Source: Ulva prolifera (Eukaryota; Chlorophyta; Ulvophyceae; Ulvales; Ulvaceae). Taken from it: a stretch of DNA of 64,000 nucleotides. The notes below the pieces were generated by a model, which searched no databases, was not told the DNA's origin, and saw nothing but the letters and a program-made list of their open reading frames with translations. The DNA is taken from the NCBI GenBank assembly GCA_023078555.1, contig CM041196.1, positions 4,402,001-4,466,000 on the forward strand. Direction: 5' to 3'. Position numbers and translations under genes: made by a program. Positions 33,501 through 45,826 of the stretch are shown in pieces (position 1 is the stretch's first letter; each line of letters begins with the position of its first letter).

Positions 33501-34901
33501 ACCACCCGGATCGCTTGCACGCACACACGGCGCCACACGGCGTGCGGCAGCGACGCGCGGTATCGGCGCAGCAGCGGCGGCAGCAACGCGGCGATCGCGT
33601 CGTGTAACGGGCACGCCTCGGCGATGCCGCAGCGTAGCACGAGGTGCCGGCATGCAGCAGCGTCTGGGAGCGGCGCCACGCGCTGCGGCTCCTCCTCCGC
33701 CACGTGGCCAGAGGGTGCGCACCGGGTCTCCGCCGAGATGCCGGCGGAACCTTCTAGAAGGAGCTCATACTCACGCACAAGGAATGTCGCCTCGATCGAG
33801 ATCGCGAGGTAGGCGACCGTCATCGAGAGGCAGCACGGTGCGGAGGTGATGCCGGCGGAATGGGAGAGCGGGCGAGGGGAGGGGGCGGCGGCGCTGGGCG
33901 CTGCGGCCGGCGGGACGTTGAAAGGCAGTTGTACCAGGAAGCAGATGTCTGAGGGGTGGCACGCGAGGCGGTCGGACGTGGCGCGGAGGAACGACTGCAG
34001 CGCCTCGGTGACGCTGTGGGGGTCGCAGGGGCTTCGCGGGGGCCCAGGGGGCATGTGCATGGCGACATCGGCGTACGAGATGGGGCAGCAGTGCGGGAAC
34101 GCGGCGGGCGGGCGGGGTGGCGTCAGGGCGTCGCCGAAGATGCTGTAGCGGCGAACAGTGCTGCGGACTAGGGGGGCGGCTTTGGGCAGGGGTGGTGGGG
34201 GGATCGGGCGGGGTGTCGGGGCAGGCACAGCAGCGTTGATGCGGCCTAGCAGTGCGCTGCGGGTGTTCCGGAGCCGGCGCGCCTCGGTCAGCATGTGAGA
34301 GAGCCTGCTCTGACGGTCCTGGATGTTGGACTCCAGCTCTTGCCGCTGCTTCTGCATCAGGCGGACAGCGGTCGACCATCAAAATGTGCTCGCATGGCGC
34401 ATGCCGGAAGGTAGCCTCGGCAGTGCATGCAGTTCATGTTGACATGGCAGAAATTGCAGCGGGGCTGCAACTAGCATATGTGATGTACCTGGGAGTGCAT
34501 GTGCAAGGCCAGCAGGACAGGTGAACAGTGGCGTGGCAGTGCATGCATGCTTGGACAGCGATGTTGTGTGGGGCATATGCCTTGCACTTCTCTCGGTACC
34601 GGGCCTGCCCGCGACGGTTCTTGGCGCGCAGCTTCTCCAGCTTGGGGTCTACTGGCGTCTGCAGCCCGTTGAGGATTGCGGCTTGGGGCGAGCGGCCCAG
34701 CTCTGCCGATGCCAGGGCTCCGACGCTGCTGTGCGAAAGGGTGGGGACGAGATCATCGCAACCAAAATCTACACTAGGAGCGGGTAGGATTGTATCTGGT
34801 AAGCTGACGAGCGGATCCTCTACGAAGTCAGCGAGAAACTGTGTAAAGTCGTCCTGTAGCAATTCATCCGGTGGACACTGGTCCAGCAATTGCTCGTTCA
34901 T
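30580..34901 (-). CDS. bZIP transcription factor, tandem copy 1, 851 aa
   Basis: Four exons, 34901-34581, 34351-33230, 32807-32649 and 31533-30580, total 851 codons plus stop. Exon 1 encodes an acidic N-terminus (QDDFTQFLADFVEDP) and the basic region KNRRGQARYREKCK, with Asn and Arg at the N-x7-R positions that read DNA. Exon 2 continues KQRQELESNIQDRQSRL, giving a zipper with L, R, M, L, L at heptad positions 18, 25, 32, 39 and 46 from that Asn. After a Pro-rich linker come conserved unknown segments (RRYSIFGDALTPPRP, HPSDICFLVQLPF), exon 3 (KQRIFDLMITPSISCRLLFQ) and exon 4 (MQRLQNKVFRYLQL to VLSGR). The long C-terminal region is not a known domain to me. The first intron has a GC donor (AAG|GCATAT), conserved in copy 2. 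The third intron holds a 34-bp minisatellite. Nuclear DNA-binding regulator; target unknown. Confidence 0.85.
32073..32344. repeat. minisatellite, eight copies of a 34-bp unit
   Basis: Eight head-to-tail copies of a 34-nt unit beginning CATTATGATCCGGCAGCTTG and ending GGTCAAGA, identical except for one base in the second copy (CATTACG). It lies in the third intron of the first bZIP gene. Copies are contiguous with no spacers, so it is not a CRISPR array. Confidence 0.95.
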
Positions 34902-36033
34902 TGAAGATTTTCCGACTGGACGAAAAACACAAAGGCAGTAGAGATCTCAAGCTGTTAATATGTGGGTTTCGTTTTAGGCGATTAGCAAAGTCGCAGCATG
35001 GGATCGATGACTTGGATGACGAGGAGGGAACTCGACACACAACGGAAACATCACAACTACCAGCGCAACGTGCGAAGCGAAATCATTGTTTCTGCTACAC
35101 TCTATGCGCGTGGGGACGTTGCTGGGTGCAAAATGTGCCCTTTTGCATGTCTTGGAAGCCTGGTACACCTCGCGCTGGTTTATGCTCAATTGTGATCATC
35201 CTGACATAAGGCGGGAAGTGCGATGCAGCCGTGCTGCCGTGCACATGCCCCAGTGCTCACCGGCTGCTCTTTGCAATGACAGCTTCCTGCAGACACTTGA
35301 TTGTCAGCGAGCGGCCGGCATATGCATTGAAGCAAACGGCAAGCACATTGTGACGCTGTGATGTGAGTGATCTGGTCAGCCCGACATAGTGAGAGGCATG
35401 CATGAGACTTGACTGTACACGGGACTCGTGTTTGAGACCGTGTATAAGGACACTACCTGTTATGTCCTCCGGGGGATTATTTCTGTAACTCTGGTCAAGT
35501 CATTTCGCCTCACAACACGCTGGCGAAGCGGGGATGCTTGTTCCGCATCACTGTGTGCATGTGCTCTGTTTGACCGACTGTGTGAACTCAAACAATCAGC
35601 GTAGTGCGAAAGGCACACTCGGTTGATCTACATGGGTGCTGCAGGCTATCTCAACCACTGCCACCTACGATGATCAAACACTCCGTGGCTGTGACTGCTC
35701 TCGGAAGGCCAGATGTGGTGAGGCGCTCAAGTGCCTGGGATCATAGTTGACGCTCATGCAGCCCCTGCGGGAATGCTTTGGGAGTGCGGTTTCTGAGAGG
35801 CACAATCTGATTGACCTGGGCCTCAGCAACGGCCCAGTGGCCCTTGCGCTCAAAACTCGTTGCAGGGCCACTGCCAGGCTTCCTCAGGCAGCATCATTCC
35901 ACCAGGCATCATTCAGGCTTCATTGTTGCCCGCAACACAGCACGGCACACACAGCACACACACAGCACACTTGTGCAGCGTCACCTGCCAGAGTCTCTCT
36001 CACACCACAAGCATCCCCAAGCCGCAGTCCGCA
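34902..36033. other. spacer between the tandem bZIP genes
   Basis: Holds the presumed promoter of copy 1 and the 3' flank of copy 2. No gene supported. Sequence next to the copy 1 start (about 34920-35330) resembles that upstream of copy 2 (about 40210-40620), so the duplication includes at least 400 bp of 5' flank. A fragment like part of the minisatellite unit (CTCTGGTCAAGTCATT) lies near 35490. Confidence 0.5.
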
Positions 36034-39000
36034 CTACCGCCCACTCAGCACCTCCCACCGCAGCTCCGACGCTGCGACCTGGAACATACACAGCAGGTCG
36101 ATCGAGGAGACGCCAAGCTCCAGGTACGCTGCGATCATCTTCGCCTCCTGAATCTCCGTCAGCACCCACGCCGGCATCGTCGTCAGCGACACAAACTCGT
36201 GATGCATGTGGCTGTCCATCTCATGCACATGCGCCACCTGCTCCACCGCGTCCTCCACCTCCTCCAGCACGGCCCCCGCGGCCCCGAGCAGCCTCACCGC
36301 AGCCTCCCCGCCATCCACCCCCCCCGCACCCGCGGCACCGCCGCCGCGGCTGCTCTTCCGCGCTGGCTGCGGCGCCAGGCCACACGCTTGCACATCCGCC
36401 GCGGCCCCTGCGCCGTCATCTTCGTACAGCGTCGGGACCGGGACAGGGTGTGATATCACGGACGAGATCGCGAGGCCGCGGCGCACACAGCAGCTGTTGC
36501 CGCTGCTGCAGGCCTCCTGCACCTCCGCCTCGCCCCGGCCGCCGCCGCTCATGGCGCGCCCCCGCGCCCCGCTCACCTCGCCAGTGTCCGTGCTACAGCT
36601 ACCGCCGACGGAGTGCGGCGGCTTGAACGCGCCGGCGAGCGGCTGGAGAGTTGGCGTGTGGGGCACAGGCGTCGATCCGGTCGACCCCTCGGCGGACGTA
36701 GCCGCGGGGTTGCACCAACCCGCAGAGTCAGAGCCGCTGCAGCTGCTGCCATAGCCGCTGTGGCCGTCGCAGATGGACGAGACGGCGCGGAGGAGCGGCA
36801 GCGGGATGTCGTCCGCGGAGGGGAGGGCGGCGTGGAGGCGTGCGAGGGCGGCGCCAAAGTCGCGGTCGAGCGAGAAGCGGCGGCGGAACCAGCAGCGCCA
36901 GCGCGCCGCGAACTCGGCCTTCTGCGCGGCAGTCAGCTGGAGGTACCGGAAGACCTTGTTCTGGAGGCGCTGCATCTGCAGCAGGCACGGCGGCGAGTTG
37001 GCGCAGCTGTGGTGGCTGTGGTGTACCAGGAGCTGCTGCGGCTGCGGCCGTGGCGGCACTGGCTGTGCAATGTGCGCACACAATGTGAATGCACAGGACA
37101 GCTGGCGTCGTTCTGTGACTGCATTCTCACACTCATACTTGTATGGGGTGCAGATTCTACGGGAAGCCGGCTTCAGGTGGGATGCGCATATGGGAGATCG
37201 GCAACATGCGGACTCGCAGCGTCAGCATGCTGTCCAGCCACAGTCTCATTCCCAAAGGCTACTTGTACATGACCACAGGGGTCTTTCAATGGGCTTGACA
37301 GGAGTGCTTACCACGCCTGTCTCAATCGCCAGGCCCTGTCCAGGATGTGGCCAAAGACGATGAAGAGCGGTACAGGGAGCCAGTACAAAGACACATCAAT
37401 GCATGTCACAGCTTGGTTGAGTGAGGAGGTCTGGAACAGAAACCTACTTGGACACAACCTGGTATTGTGAATTCTGGTCAAGCAACTCGGCAGCTTGTGC
37501 CCTGATGCATGCTCCAGACGACGCACACGGCCAAATGAACACAGCGTGTGGCACGTCCCGAACGCTGTTTCAGTACCACTAGGTGCTGCAATTGTCTACG
37601 TCCCCGTGGATGCGACCACGCAATCGTGAGTTAAGTAAAGTAAATCTAAATTTACTGAGCCGTATCCTATTGGACATTGACAACTCCGAGTTAACGAGAC
37701 CACATATGCCGAGTGAGTGCTTGCAGCCATGCATCACTCCTCCATGTTGCAAGCAGCAGCTAGCAGCATGGGCCAAGCACAAGCACATGCCGCCACGGGG
37801 GGTAGATGGTCAAGGCCATGTGTGGCGGCAAGCAAGGCAAGGCGAGTGCGCGGAGGCGGCGGTGGTACGGGAGGCTCACCTGCACTGGAGACGCAGCAAG
37901 TTCGTGCTCGCTCATGAACATCCGGCGCACGGCCACCGGTGCAAACTGGAAGAGCAGGCGCCAGGAGATGCTGGGGGTAATCAGGAGGTCGAAGATGCGC
38001 TGCCTCGTCTCCCCCGCCGTGTGCCTCGCCGTCGCCTCCTGCACGACGCAACAGCCGTCACTCCAAACAGACACATGCTTCACACACGATCTGCTGCCCC
38101 ATTTGCCGATGCATGCCGGGCGTTCCGCAGCTGAAGAGACTCCCGCTACGTGGATGCAACACCATGCATGCGACGGCTGAGATGGCGGTGGAGGTGCTGG
38201 TTGGCGTGAGCGGGCAGACTGCCCGTCGGGGTGCCCACGCCATCGATCGCGGCCAGGAGGACTCCGAGACACCACACACGTTCAGATACCAGACACCACA
38301 CACGTACAGATCCCTGCGCCGCTGCCGGGCTGCAGCGGTGCGGCCGCCCAAGACGATCTGCAGCACCGCACACATGCATGCAGTAGCACCGTCCCTGTAG
38401 CTACAGCAGGGCGGCGGCGGCGCATGCGAGCTGTGCCGGACCTGTGGCGGGGGCTCATGGAGTGCAGCAGTGAGGAAGTGCAGCAGGACTTCCATTGCGA
38501 CCTTCATCGCCATGTCCAGCTGCGCCCAGCACATCTCCGCGCCCTCTGTCTCTCGTGCGTGCAGCTCCTCCACAGGCGGCTCTGCCGCGGGCGCCAGGGT
38601 TTGTTCCGGGGTGCTACTGCAGCCGCTGGCCCCCGCCTGGGTCTCCTCCCCTGTGGACCCCCCTGCAGCTTTGGCGGTGATGTCATCGAGCGTGTCCTGC
38701 ACCACCCGGATCGCTTGCACGCACACGCGGCGCCACACGGCGTGCGGCAGCGACGCGCGGTATCGGCGCAGCAGCGGCGGCAGCAATGCGGCGATCGCGT
38801 CGTGTAGCGGGCACGTCTCGGCGAGGCCGCAGCGCAGCACGAGGTGCCGGCACGCGGCAGCGTCTGGGAGCGGCATCACGCGCTGCGGCTCCTCTACCGT
38901 TGCGCGTCTGGGGGTTGCGCATCCGGCGCCGGTCTCCGCCGAGACGCCGGCGCCTGCAGAATCTTCTAGAAGGAGCTCATGCTCACGCACGAGGAAAGTC

Positions 39001-40195
39001 GCCTCGACCGAGATCGCGAGGTAGGCGACCGTCATCGAGAGGCAGCACGGGGCGGAGGTGACGCCGGCGGAATGGGAGAGCGGGCGAGGGGCGGGGGCGG
39101 AGGCGGCGGCACTGGGCGCTGCGGCCGGCGAGACGTTGAAAGGCAGTTGTACCAGGAAGCAGATGTCTGAGGGGTGGCACGCGAGGCGGTCGGACGTGGC
39201 GCGGAGGAACGACTGCAGCGCCTCGGTGACGCTGTGGGGGTCGCAGGGGCTTCGCAGGGGCCCAGGGGGCATGTGCATGGCGACATCGGCGTACGAGATG
39301 GGGCAGCAGTGTGGGAACGCGGCGGGCGGGCGGGGTGGCGTCAGGGCGTCGCCGAAGATGCTGTAGCGGCGAACAGTGCTGCGGACTAGGGGGGCGGCTT
39401 TGGGCAGGGGTGGTGGGGGGAGGGGGCGCGGGGGTGGGGCATCCGCGGCGGCGCTGATGCGGCCTAGCAGTGCGCTGCGGGTGTTCCGGAGCCGGCGCGC
39501 CTCGGTCAGCATGTGGGAGAGCCTGCTCTGGCGGTCCTGGATGTTGTGCTCCAGCTCCTGCCGCTGCTTCTGCATGAGGCGGGTGGCTGTGTTAATCGCT
39601 TAAGCGGACCGCCAGGGCGGGACACGACCGCCCGTAAATAATATTGACAGTGCTCGTATTGCACATGCGGAAAGGCTGGCCCGGCAGCGCATGCGGTGCA
39701 CATTGACATGGTGGAGTTTGCAGCGGGGCTGAAGATTTCATATCATGTGAAGCACATGTGATGGACCTGGCAGTGTATGTGCAAGGGCCAGCAGGACAGG
39801 TGAATGGTGGCATGGCAGTCCAAGCATGCTTGCACAGCGATGTAGTTTGGGGCATGTGCCTTACACTTCTCTCGGTACCGGGCCTGCCCGCGACGGTTCT
39901 TGGCGCGCAGCTTCTCAAGCTTGGGGTCTACTGGCGTCTGCAGCCCGTTGAGGACTACGGCGTGGGGCGAGTGGCCGAGGTGCGCTGCAGCTTGGCCCAG
40001 CTCTTGCGCCGGTGCAAGAGCTCCGACACTGCTGTGCGAAAGGGTGGGGACGACAATATCGCAAGCAAAATCTACGCCAGGAGAAGGCATACTTGCATCT
40101 GGTATGCTGGTGAGGGGATCGTCTACGAAGTCAGCGAGAAACTGTGCAAAATCGTCCTGCAGCAGTTCACATTGGTCCAGCAATTGCTCGTTCAT
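36034..40195 (-). CDS. bZIP transcription factor, tandem copy 2, 854 aa
   Basis: Four exons, 40195-39860, 39569-38442, 38038-37880 and 36975-36034, total 854 codons plus stop. Structure and phases match copy 1 exactly; exon 3 is 159 nt in both. The basic region (KNRRGQARYREKCK) and zipper are unchanged. The N-terminus has an insertion (QELGQAAAHLGHSPHAV) and the exon 2 and exon 4 linkers carry small in-frame differences, as expected of two functional copies diverging. The first intron again has a GC donor (AAG|GCACAT); the second has GTCCGG and the third GTGAGC. The reading frame is open upstream to 40474, but copy 1 supports the ATG at 40195 (MNEQLLDQC). Dimerisation between the two products is likely but not shown. 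Confidence 0.85.
37473..37505. repeat. single degenerate minisatellite unit in copy 2
   Basis: TCTGGTCAAGCAACTCGGCA followed by GCTTGTGCCCTG matches one unit of the 34-bp repeat at 32073-32344 with several changes. It sits in the third intron of the second bZIP gene, so the ancestral intron had about one unit. Confidence 0.6.
37662..37710. repeat. dispersed 49-bp repeat, copy 2
   Basis: Same sequence as 23025-23073 (GTATCCTATTGGACATTGAC to CACATATGCC) with an indel-like difference near AGTTAAC. It lies in the third intron of the second bZIP gene and has no counterpart in copy 1 that I could find, so it probably inserted after the duplication. Confidence 0.65.
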
Positions 40196-43100
40196 TGAAG
40201 ATACGCGCTGGTCGAAACTGAAGGCAACAGGAATCTCAAAATTCAACATGTAGGTTTCGTCCTGTGTGATTGGCAACGTCAAAGCATGCCATCGATGACT
40301 TGGTGCCGAGCGATGACGAGGAGGGCGGAACGGGCGCATCACAACTACCAGCGCAGCTAGCGAAGAGATGCTGTTGTTTCTGCTGCTCTCCGACCGCATG
40401 CGGACGTCGCTGCATGCAAGTAGTGCCCTCTTTGCATGCCTTGAATGCCTGGTATAGCGATGGTTTATGCTCAATTGTGATCATCCTGGCATAACGCGGG
40501 AACTGCGATGCACTGGTGCACAACGTGCACCACTGTTCACCAGCTCCTCTGTCACCTTGCTGCTCCTTGACATATATCATCGTTAGCGGCCCACATATGC
40601 ATTGAAGCAGACATCAAGCATACTGCGACGGCGACGATGAGGGAACGCACGTGCTGTATCCCTATCAGCTCAGGCTAAACGCATTCCAATAATGTTGTGT
40701 GCAAATCAGCGCAAGGCGTGTTTGTGGATGTATACGGCCGTTGAAATACACGTTGGCTGGGTTGACATCGCAAACCACTGCCACTTCGTCTGTTCCACTT
40801 CTGCGGGGCTCCGGGTTATTTTTACACGCTGACGGCAGCACGTTATGACTATCATGACCAGTACTGTTCCACTACGGATCTTCAATGCGTCGGGAGATTG
40901 CAGTCTTGTCGCCGTGGCCAGACATTTACGGGTCTTCGGTGGCCCCGATCCCATGACCGGTGCCGCAGTCGTTGCCTATGTCTTGGACTGTTCTCTAGAC
41001 ATTCACGATAACCATGAATCATGTGATGCTGTATATATTGAAGTGACTTCATAACCATCGATTGTCGAGTGGGTGTGTGTGTCCCAGCGAACCTATGTGC
41101 GGGATAGCTATGTTCTGAAGATCCAAAAAGACACTTGTTGCTAAAGCATAAATCAGGAACTTAGTTCGGCGTATGCGGCGTGAGGGTCCAGCAGCCATAT
41201 GTCTTCACTGCATTCCATGCGTTGCCACCGCAGCAGGCTGGGATTTTGCTGGACAATGTGATTGAAACACTTGTCTTGTTCTCTAAATATCCTCTGACTT
41301 GCACTTGCATACCGCGTTCCTGCATCAATGCTGAAAGCGTCAGCTTTGGCTTCCTGCCAGGTCGACCTAATGCTGCCCTCAGCAAAGCTGCGCTGCCAAT
41401 ATCACTGCAAGCACGGCCCACTCGAAGTCAATGTGATCAGTGTCAGTGGTCGAGCTGACCAGCCCAGGATGACTTCGCATATCTACCATATTTTGCTCAC
41501 CATTGATGCCAGATCAGTGCAGAAGGGATCGGATGCATGCAGGTATGGTCAGACTCCCACTGTGGCATTGTCCGTGGCATCTTGAGGGCTGGAACGGCAG
41601 CAACTGACCGGAAACCAGCATTGTCGTCAGTTTCTGTCTGGCGTGTATATGCTGTGGGTGTATAGCGGGCCATGCTGCTGGCACTGTTATTTTACTTTCA
41701 TCTAGAGTAGATCTACTCTATAGATCTATCTATAGATCTCGAGAGTGCCATCGTGGGCGAATTGCATCAATGCAATCAGGCCGAAGGAAGATTTAGATCT
41801 GAAAAACGTAGGGCTCACTCGTATGAGTTGTTGTCTGGCTGATGGTTTAGAAGGACGTTGTCGGAGAGGCAAATAGTGCTACAGGACACACAGAGAAACA
41901 AAGCACGACCAATGCACGTCACAGTTGTCACCCCACACCGAACAAAGCAATGGCATCGAAGGCAACGCCAAGCTGATTCAGAACGAAGCTGTCAAATTAC
42001 TTTCGATCGGATGAGCCATCAGCTATGTTGCAGTTCATGGTTTTTCCCAACGCTGCATGAGCAGATGACATTAGCTGCCATAGAGCAGATGGCATCTTAT
42101 CTGTACCTGACAGATTCGTTGACCAAGTTCGGATCTGTTCAGGCTGATACCAGATCTCCACACAGTTTCTCAAGATCCATGGGCTGCCATGGCATGGTGT
42201 CACAGATTTGGGCTTGTCTGCAGCATGAAACAGATCCCCAGCCAAAGATGACTACCGATCTTGATGTGCTATTTCGTGCATGGTGACTACTGCCTGACCT
42301 CGTGCTGTAAGCTTGGTTTTTGAAGCAGAGGCCACCCACCACAAGTGCTGGGTCTGCACCAGTTCGCCAAATGCATCTAGTAGCTGCACTTCCATTGAGG
42401 AAAAAGCTTCTTGCAGGATGTGGCAACAGCTTCTTACAGGATGTTCAGCACCTGCGTACGTCTCAGTGGCCGACAGGATGTGCAACGCATCTGGGCTTGT
42501 CTGCATCTGGCTGGCATGGCATTCTGTAGACTTGCAATCAGGCAGGAAGAGCCTACTCAGATGGTGCCCCGGCCTGGTTCGGAACTGCTGCATTCGAAGA
42601 CACCTCACACCATGAATGTACCTCACACATCATGTCAATACGTTGTGTCAATATACTGTAAAGTCCAGTCAGGCAACTGTCATGTTGCTCTATTCCCCCA
42701 AAGTCATTCCACATCATTCTGCATCCACTCCCATCCTTGATCAGCAGTGACACCCAGCAGCAAAGCAGGCTCCAGAAGCCGCTGTGATGATTGGTCATCC
42801 TTGCCTTGTGCCCATGACGTGAAGCGGTTTAATAAACTGGAGTCACGTCTCTCAACAAGTTGTAGCTTGCAGGCTGCACAACAAGCTGGCAGGCTGTGGT
42901 CTGCTTATGTCAAATTTGAGACATCTGCTATCCAACCTCTTGTGATTCCACTGAGCTCAGGCCTGTCTGTGTAAAGCAGATTTGACTACAGGTCTGTTGA
43001 CAAGTGTCGCAATAATTGTTGGATGCCCGCAGCCCTGTCCTGGCCACTTGGAATACGCCCACAATCCACAATGAACCGCCCACCCACAATCATCCACCTT

Positions 43101-44029
43101 GACAGTGGCTCCAGGATGAGGTTACATGGGGGAGACAGGTACTGTGCCATAAGTTTCGGAATGATGGAGTGTCTGGAGCAGGCAACCTTGCATGGCACTG
43201 GTGTGCTTCTGATGCAGTGCTGCAGCACTGTCAGCTTGATGCAGCAGACCAAATGTAAGATGAGGTCACATGAGCGAAAATTTAGTCTTCCATGACACAC
43301 TGACCACTGCTGGGATGGACCGATCCCACGACGTCTTTCTCTTTCCTTTTCATGAGATGTCTCAGGCGGGCGACAAACATTGAAATTGGGTGTATACGCA
43401 GCCCAGATTGACTCGACATTCCTCACCTGTACAGTCAAGTAGACCTGGGCCTGCACGCATGGCCCAAGGACAGAGGCAGCGTCATTCTACAATAGTCACC
43501 CAGCAGTACTGACTGCGGAGAGGCCATACTGACCTAGGAGAGGCATCTTCGACGCGACGCAACCCCCCAACCCAACCCTCCCAACATGCCTAGACCCACC
43601 CCCCCCAACCCACCCCCCCAACATGAACACCCTGGACCAAGCTCGAGTTCACTTGACACTGCGATGTGATGCCATTGATCTGATGTCAGCAATCGAGCGT
43701 ACACTCCCAGGCAACGCCTGTAGCCCGGACACAGGCCAGACTCAGGCCAGCACCGAAGACGGCAGCACCTCAGACCTCTCAAGAACGGCACAGCACACAG
43801 CGCAGCACGCCGCCCTCGCACCCTCCGACGTTCAACGTTGCACACGCAAGGGCAGGCCGACCCCGCTTCAGGCAGGTGTGATGCCAGCTTTGGCTTCATT
43901 CAGAGCTTTATGAGAGAAGAATGAATGAATGCACCCATCTGACACCACAGGCGGTGCACAGGAGGCCTCGTAAATGGCGGCGGCACTGGCGCCCGCTGTT
44001 CGAATGCGCACACAAGCTGGGGTCGTGGG
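40196..44029. other. 3.8-kb stretch without an assigned gene
   Basis: Contains overlapping frames on both strands at 42000-43460 with some protein-like runs (minus: SSMEVQLLDAFGELVQTQ; HSIIPKLMAQYLSPPCN), but no consistent exon set or domain. Base composition is lower in GC than in the neighbouring genes. A palindromic patch lies at 41703-41745. A degenerate mobile-element gene is possible. Confidence 0.3.
41703..41745. repeat. palindromic AGATCT-rich patch
   Basis: TAGAGTAGATCTACTCTA at 41703-41720 is a perfect 18-bp palindrome, followed directly by two more AGATCT-centred palindromes (ATAGATCTAT and TATAGATCT). Could form a cruciform; function unknown. Confidence 0.7.
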
Positions 44030-44601
44030 CAGGGCTCTACAGGCCGGTTTTTCCTGATCGGGAAAACCGAAGCCATACCCCTTTTTGGGTCGGGCTGGCC
44101 CCGGCAAGTAGCCTGTTGGATGTCGGGTTGCCTGCCGACCTCCTCAGGTTCTGTCGGGGGTGTCAAAAACAATTTTCGGGTGATTTGCATTAGTATTTAG
44201 TATTAGCTTTCTGCAGCCAATTTCTTCGAACAGCTGGCTTCGTTGCTGCCATGGTCGGCTGATGCAGAAGTTTCGATCCTTGGCGTCAAGGATTCCGAAC
44301 CGGTCGACCAATGAACCCGAACGGATGCAAGGTCATTTTCGCAATGCGCAAGCAGCAAGCAACATTATTGTGACTAAACTGGTGAATACTCTTTCATTGC
44401 AATATGTATCCGGTGCCTTCAGGCCCGACAAGCTGTCGGCGTTTGTCGGGGATCCCGAAAAGCACCATTGGCAGCCGGCGGGCATGCCCGCCGGCACCCC
44501 CCTGGCTTGCCGGGAAAACCGACGGCTCGCTTCGCTCACCGTCGGTTTTTTTGCCCTTTTTCATTTTTTTGTCGGGAAACCGATCGGGATGTAGAGCCCT
44601 G
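44030..44601. mobile_element. hAT-type non-autonomous element 1 (572 bp, 8-bp TSD)
   Basis: Ends are CAGGGCTCTACA and its inverse, and the flanks are a perfect 8-bp repeat, GTCGTGGG, at 44022-44029 and 44602-44609. CAGNG termini with 8-bp duplications are diagnostic of the hAT superfamily. The interior has strong hairpins: CCGGTTTTTCC/GGGAAAACCG near the left end, a perfect 22-bp palindrome at 44474-44495, and CCGACGG/CCGTCGG around 44519-44545. No transposase. The right end is shared with 62155-62186. Confidence 0.85.
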
Positions 44602-45179
44602 GTCGTGGGAGGCTGCAGTCTGCCCGCCCATGGCCAGCACCCTGGAGGTGGAGGAGCAGGTCTGGACATGCAGACCTAACGATCCCCTGCACCGCTGCAC
44701 AAACCCGGCCGTCATCCATGAGCGGCCTCATCCACGAGGCCTTGCTGCAGCTCCCGCTTCTGCGCAGGCCTTTTTGGCAGCATCCTCATGGAAGAGCCTG
44801 CCATGGAGCACTGAAGGAAAACAGTGGGGGGGTGAGGCGAGCATACGCGGTCGCCACACGTAACGGCTTTTGGAGCTCAAGTGGCTACGGGCGGATTTTG
44901 CGGACGGATTGAGAGGGGATTGCGTTTGCATGTGTTGGTGGATGCAGGGCGCGCCTACAGACACATTTAAATTGTGTCATCTGTGTTATCCTCGGGAGCA
45001 TGCACTTGGGCACGCTAGCCAGCCATCACGAGGCGGCAGCGGCTGCGCAGGATGTCCGGTTCCCCGACCGGGGCCTTCTTGTCGGCGCTCCCGGTCGGCC
45101 CTCTGACCAAGGCCGGTGGCATGTACGGCACGTTAACAATTGTGTGGCACCTTATGGGGCTCCAGGTCCCATCGCCCGC

Positions 45180-45225
45180 CACTACAAGAACGAATTGTGG
45201 ACCCGGGTCGGGTCCGGGTAGCTGG
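45180..45225 (+). mobile_element. orphan left end of a second CACTA element
   Basis: CACTACAAGAACGA followed by subterminal GGACCCGGGTCGGGTCCGGG matches the left terminus of the element at 440. No matching right end (CTTGTAGTG) was found downstream in the window, so the element is truncated or its end has decayed. Confidence 0.5.
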
Positions 45226-45795
45226 AGGAGTGCCGGGACATCGCCGTTCGGCCTTTGGGCATGCGCACGCCTGCGGGCTGGACGTCGACGTAGCTAGGGC
45301 ACAGGTGTTGCCGCAGAGCCAGACCGCGCCATATGGTCTGCGGGCGGGGGTCCACTCCGGTGTCAGGCAGAGCCCAGACGTGCCACGGCCTGGCTCGTAC
45401 GTGCCTTGCGCCTGGTGCCAACGGCATCGCCTCCCTGCCGTCTGCCGTGGGGCCGCTCTACCACGCCCTTGCAATTGCAATGACGTGCACACAGGGTTCC
45501 GCGGCAAAGGCGCCGTGGAGAAGATCCTCGAGATGTCCGTTCGAATCGCCACGGGGAGTATGCATGTTCACAAGCTTAAGGCTGCCGGTGTGGTGGTCAC
45601 GCAGGGGCGATGCTGTGAACATCGAGGTCATGATTCCGGCAGCGAGCGACTATAGTGGGCGGATCCGTTCTCGCGAGAACGGGCAGCGGGACCACGCAGA
45701 CGTCCGTTCTGGTGCAACTTGTGCTAGCTAGACTCTTGTGCTACCTAGACTCGACAGCAAATCTGGTGTAACGCGCAGGTGATGGTCACACGTGT

Positions 45796-45826
45796 TACAA
45801 AAGAGTGAACGGGAGAAAACAAACAC
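45796..45826 (-). mobile_element. micro-insertion 1 (31 nt, 16-bp TSD)
   Basis: The 31-nt insert contains TACAAAAGAGTGAACGGGA followed by GAAAACAAACAC and is flanked by the perfect 16-bp direct repeat TGATGGTCACACGTGT at 45780-45795 and 45827-45842. The same sequence recurs at 59057 and 60881 with unrelated flanking duplications. Drawn on the minus strand because the constant end corresponds to an RNA 3' end reading CTCTTTTGTA. Confidence 0.85.

Noticed and set aside
45530-45560. tRNA-like T-loop GTTCGAATC
   Set aside because: The flanking bases cannot form the T stem and no acceptor or anticodon stem is present; no tRNA gene was found in the window.
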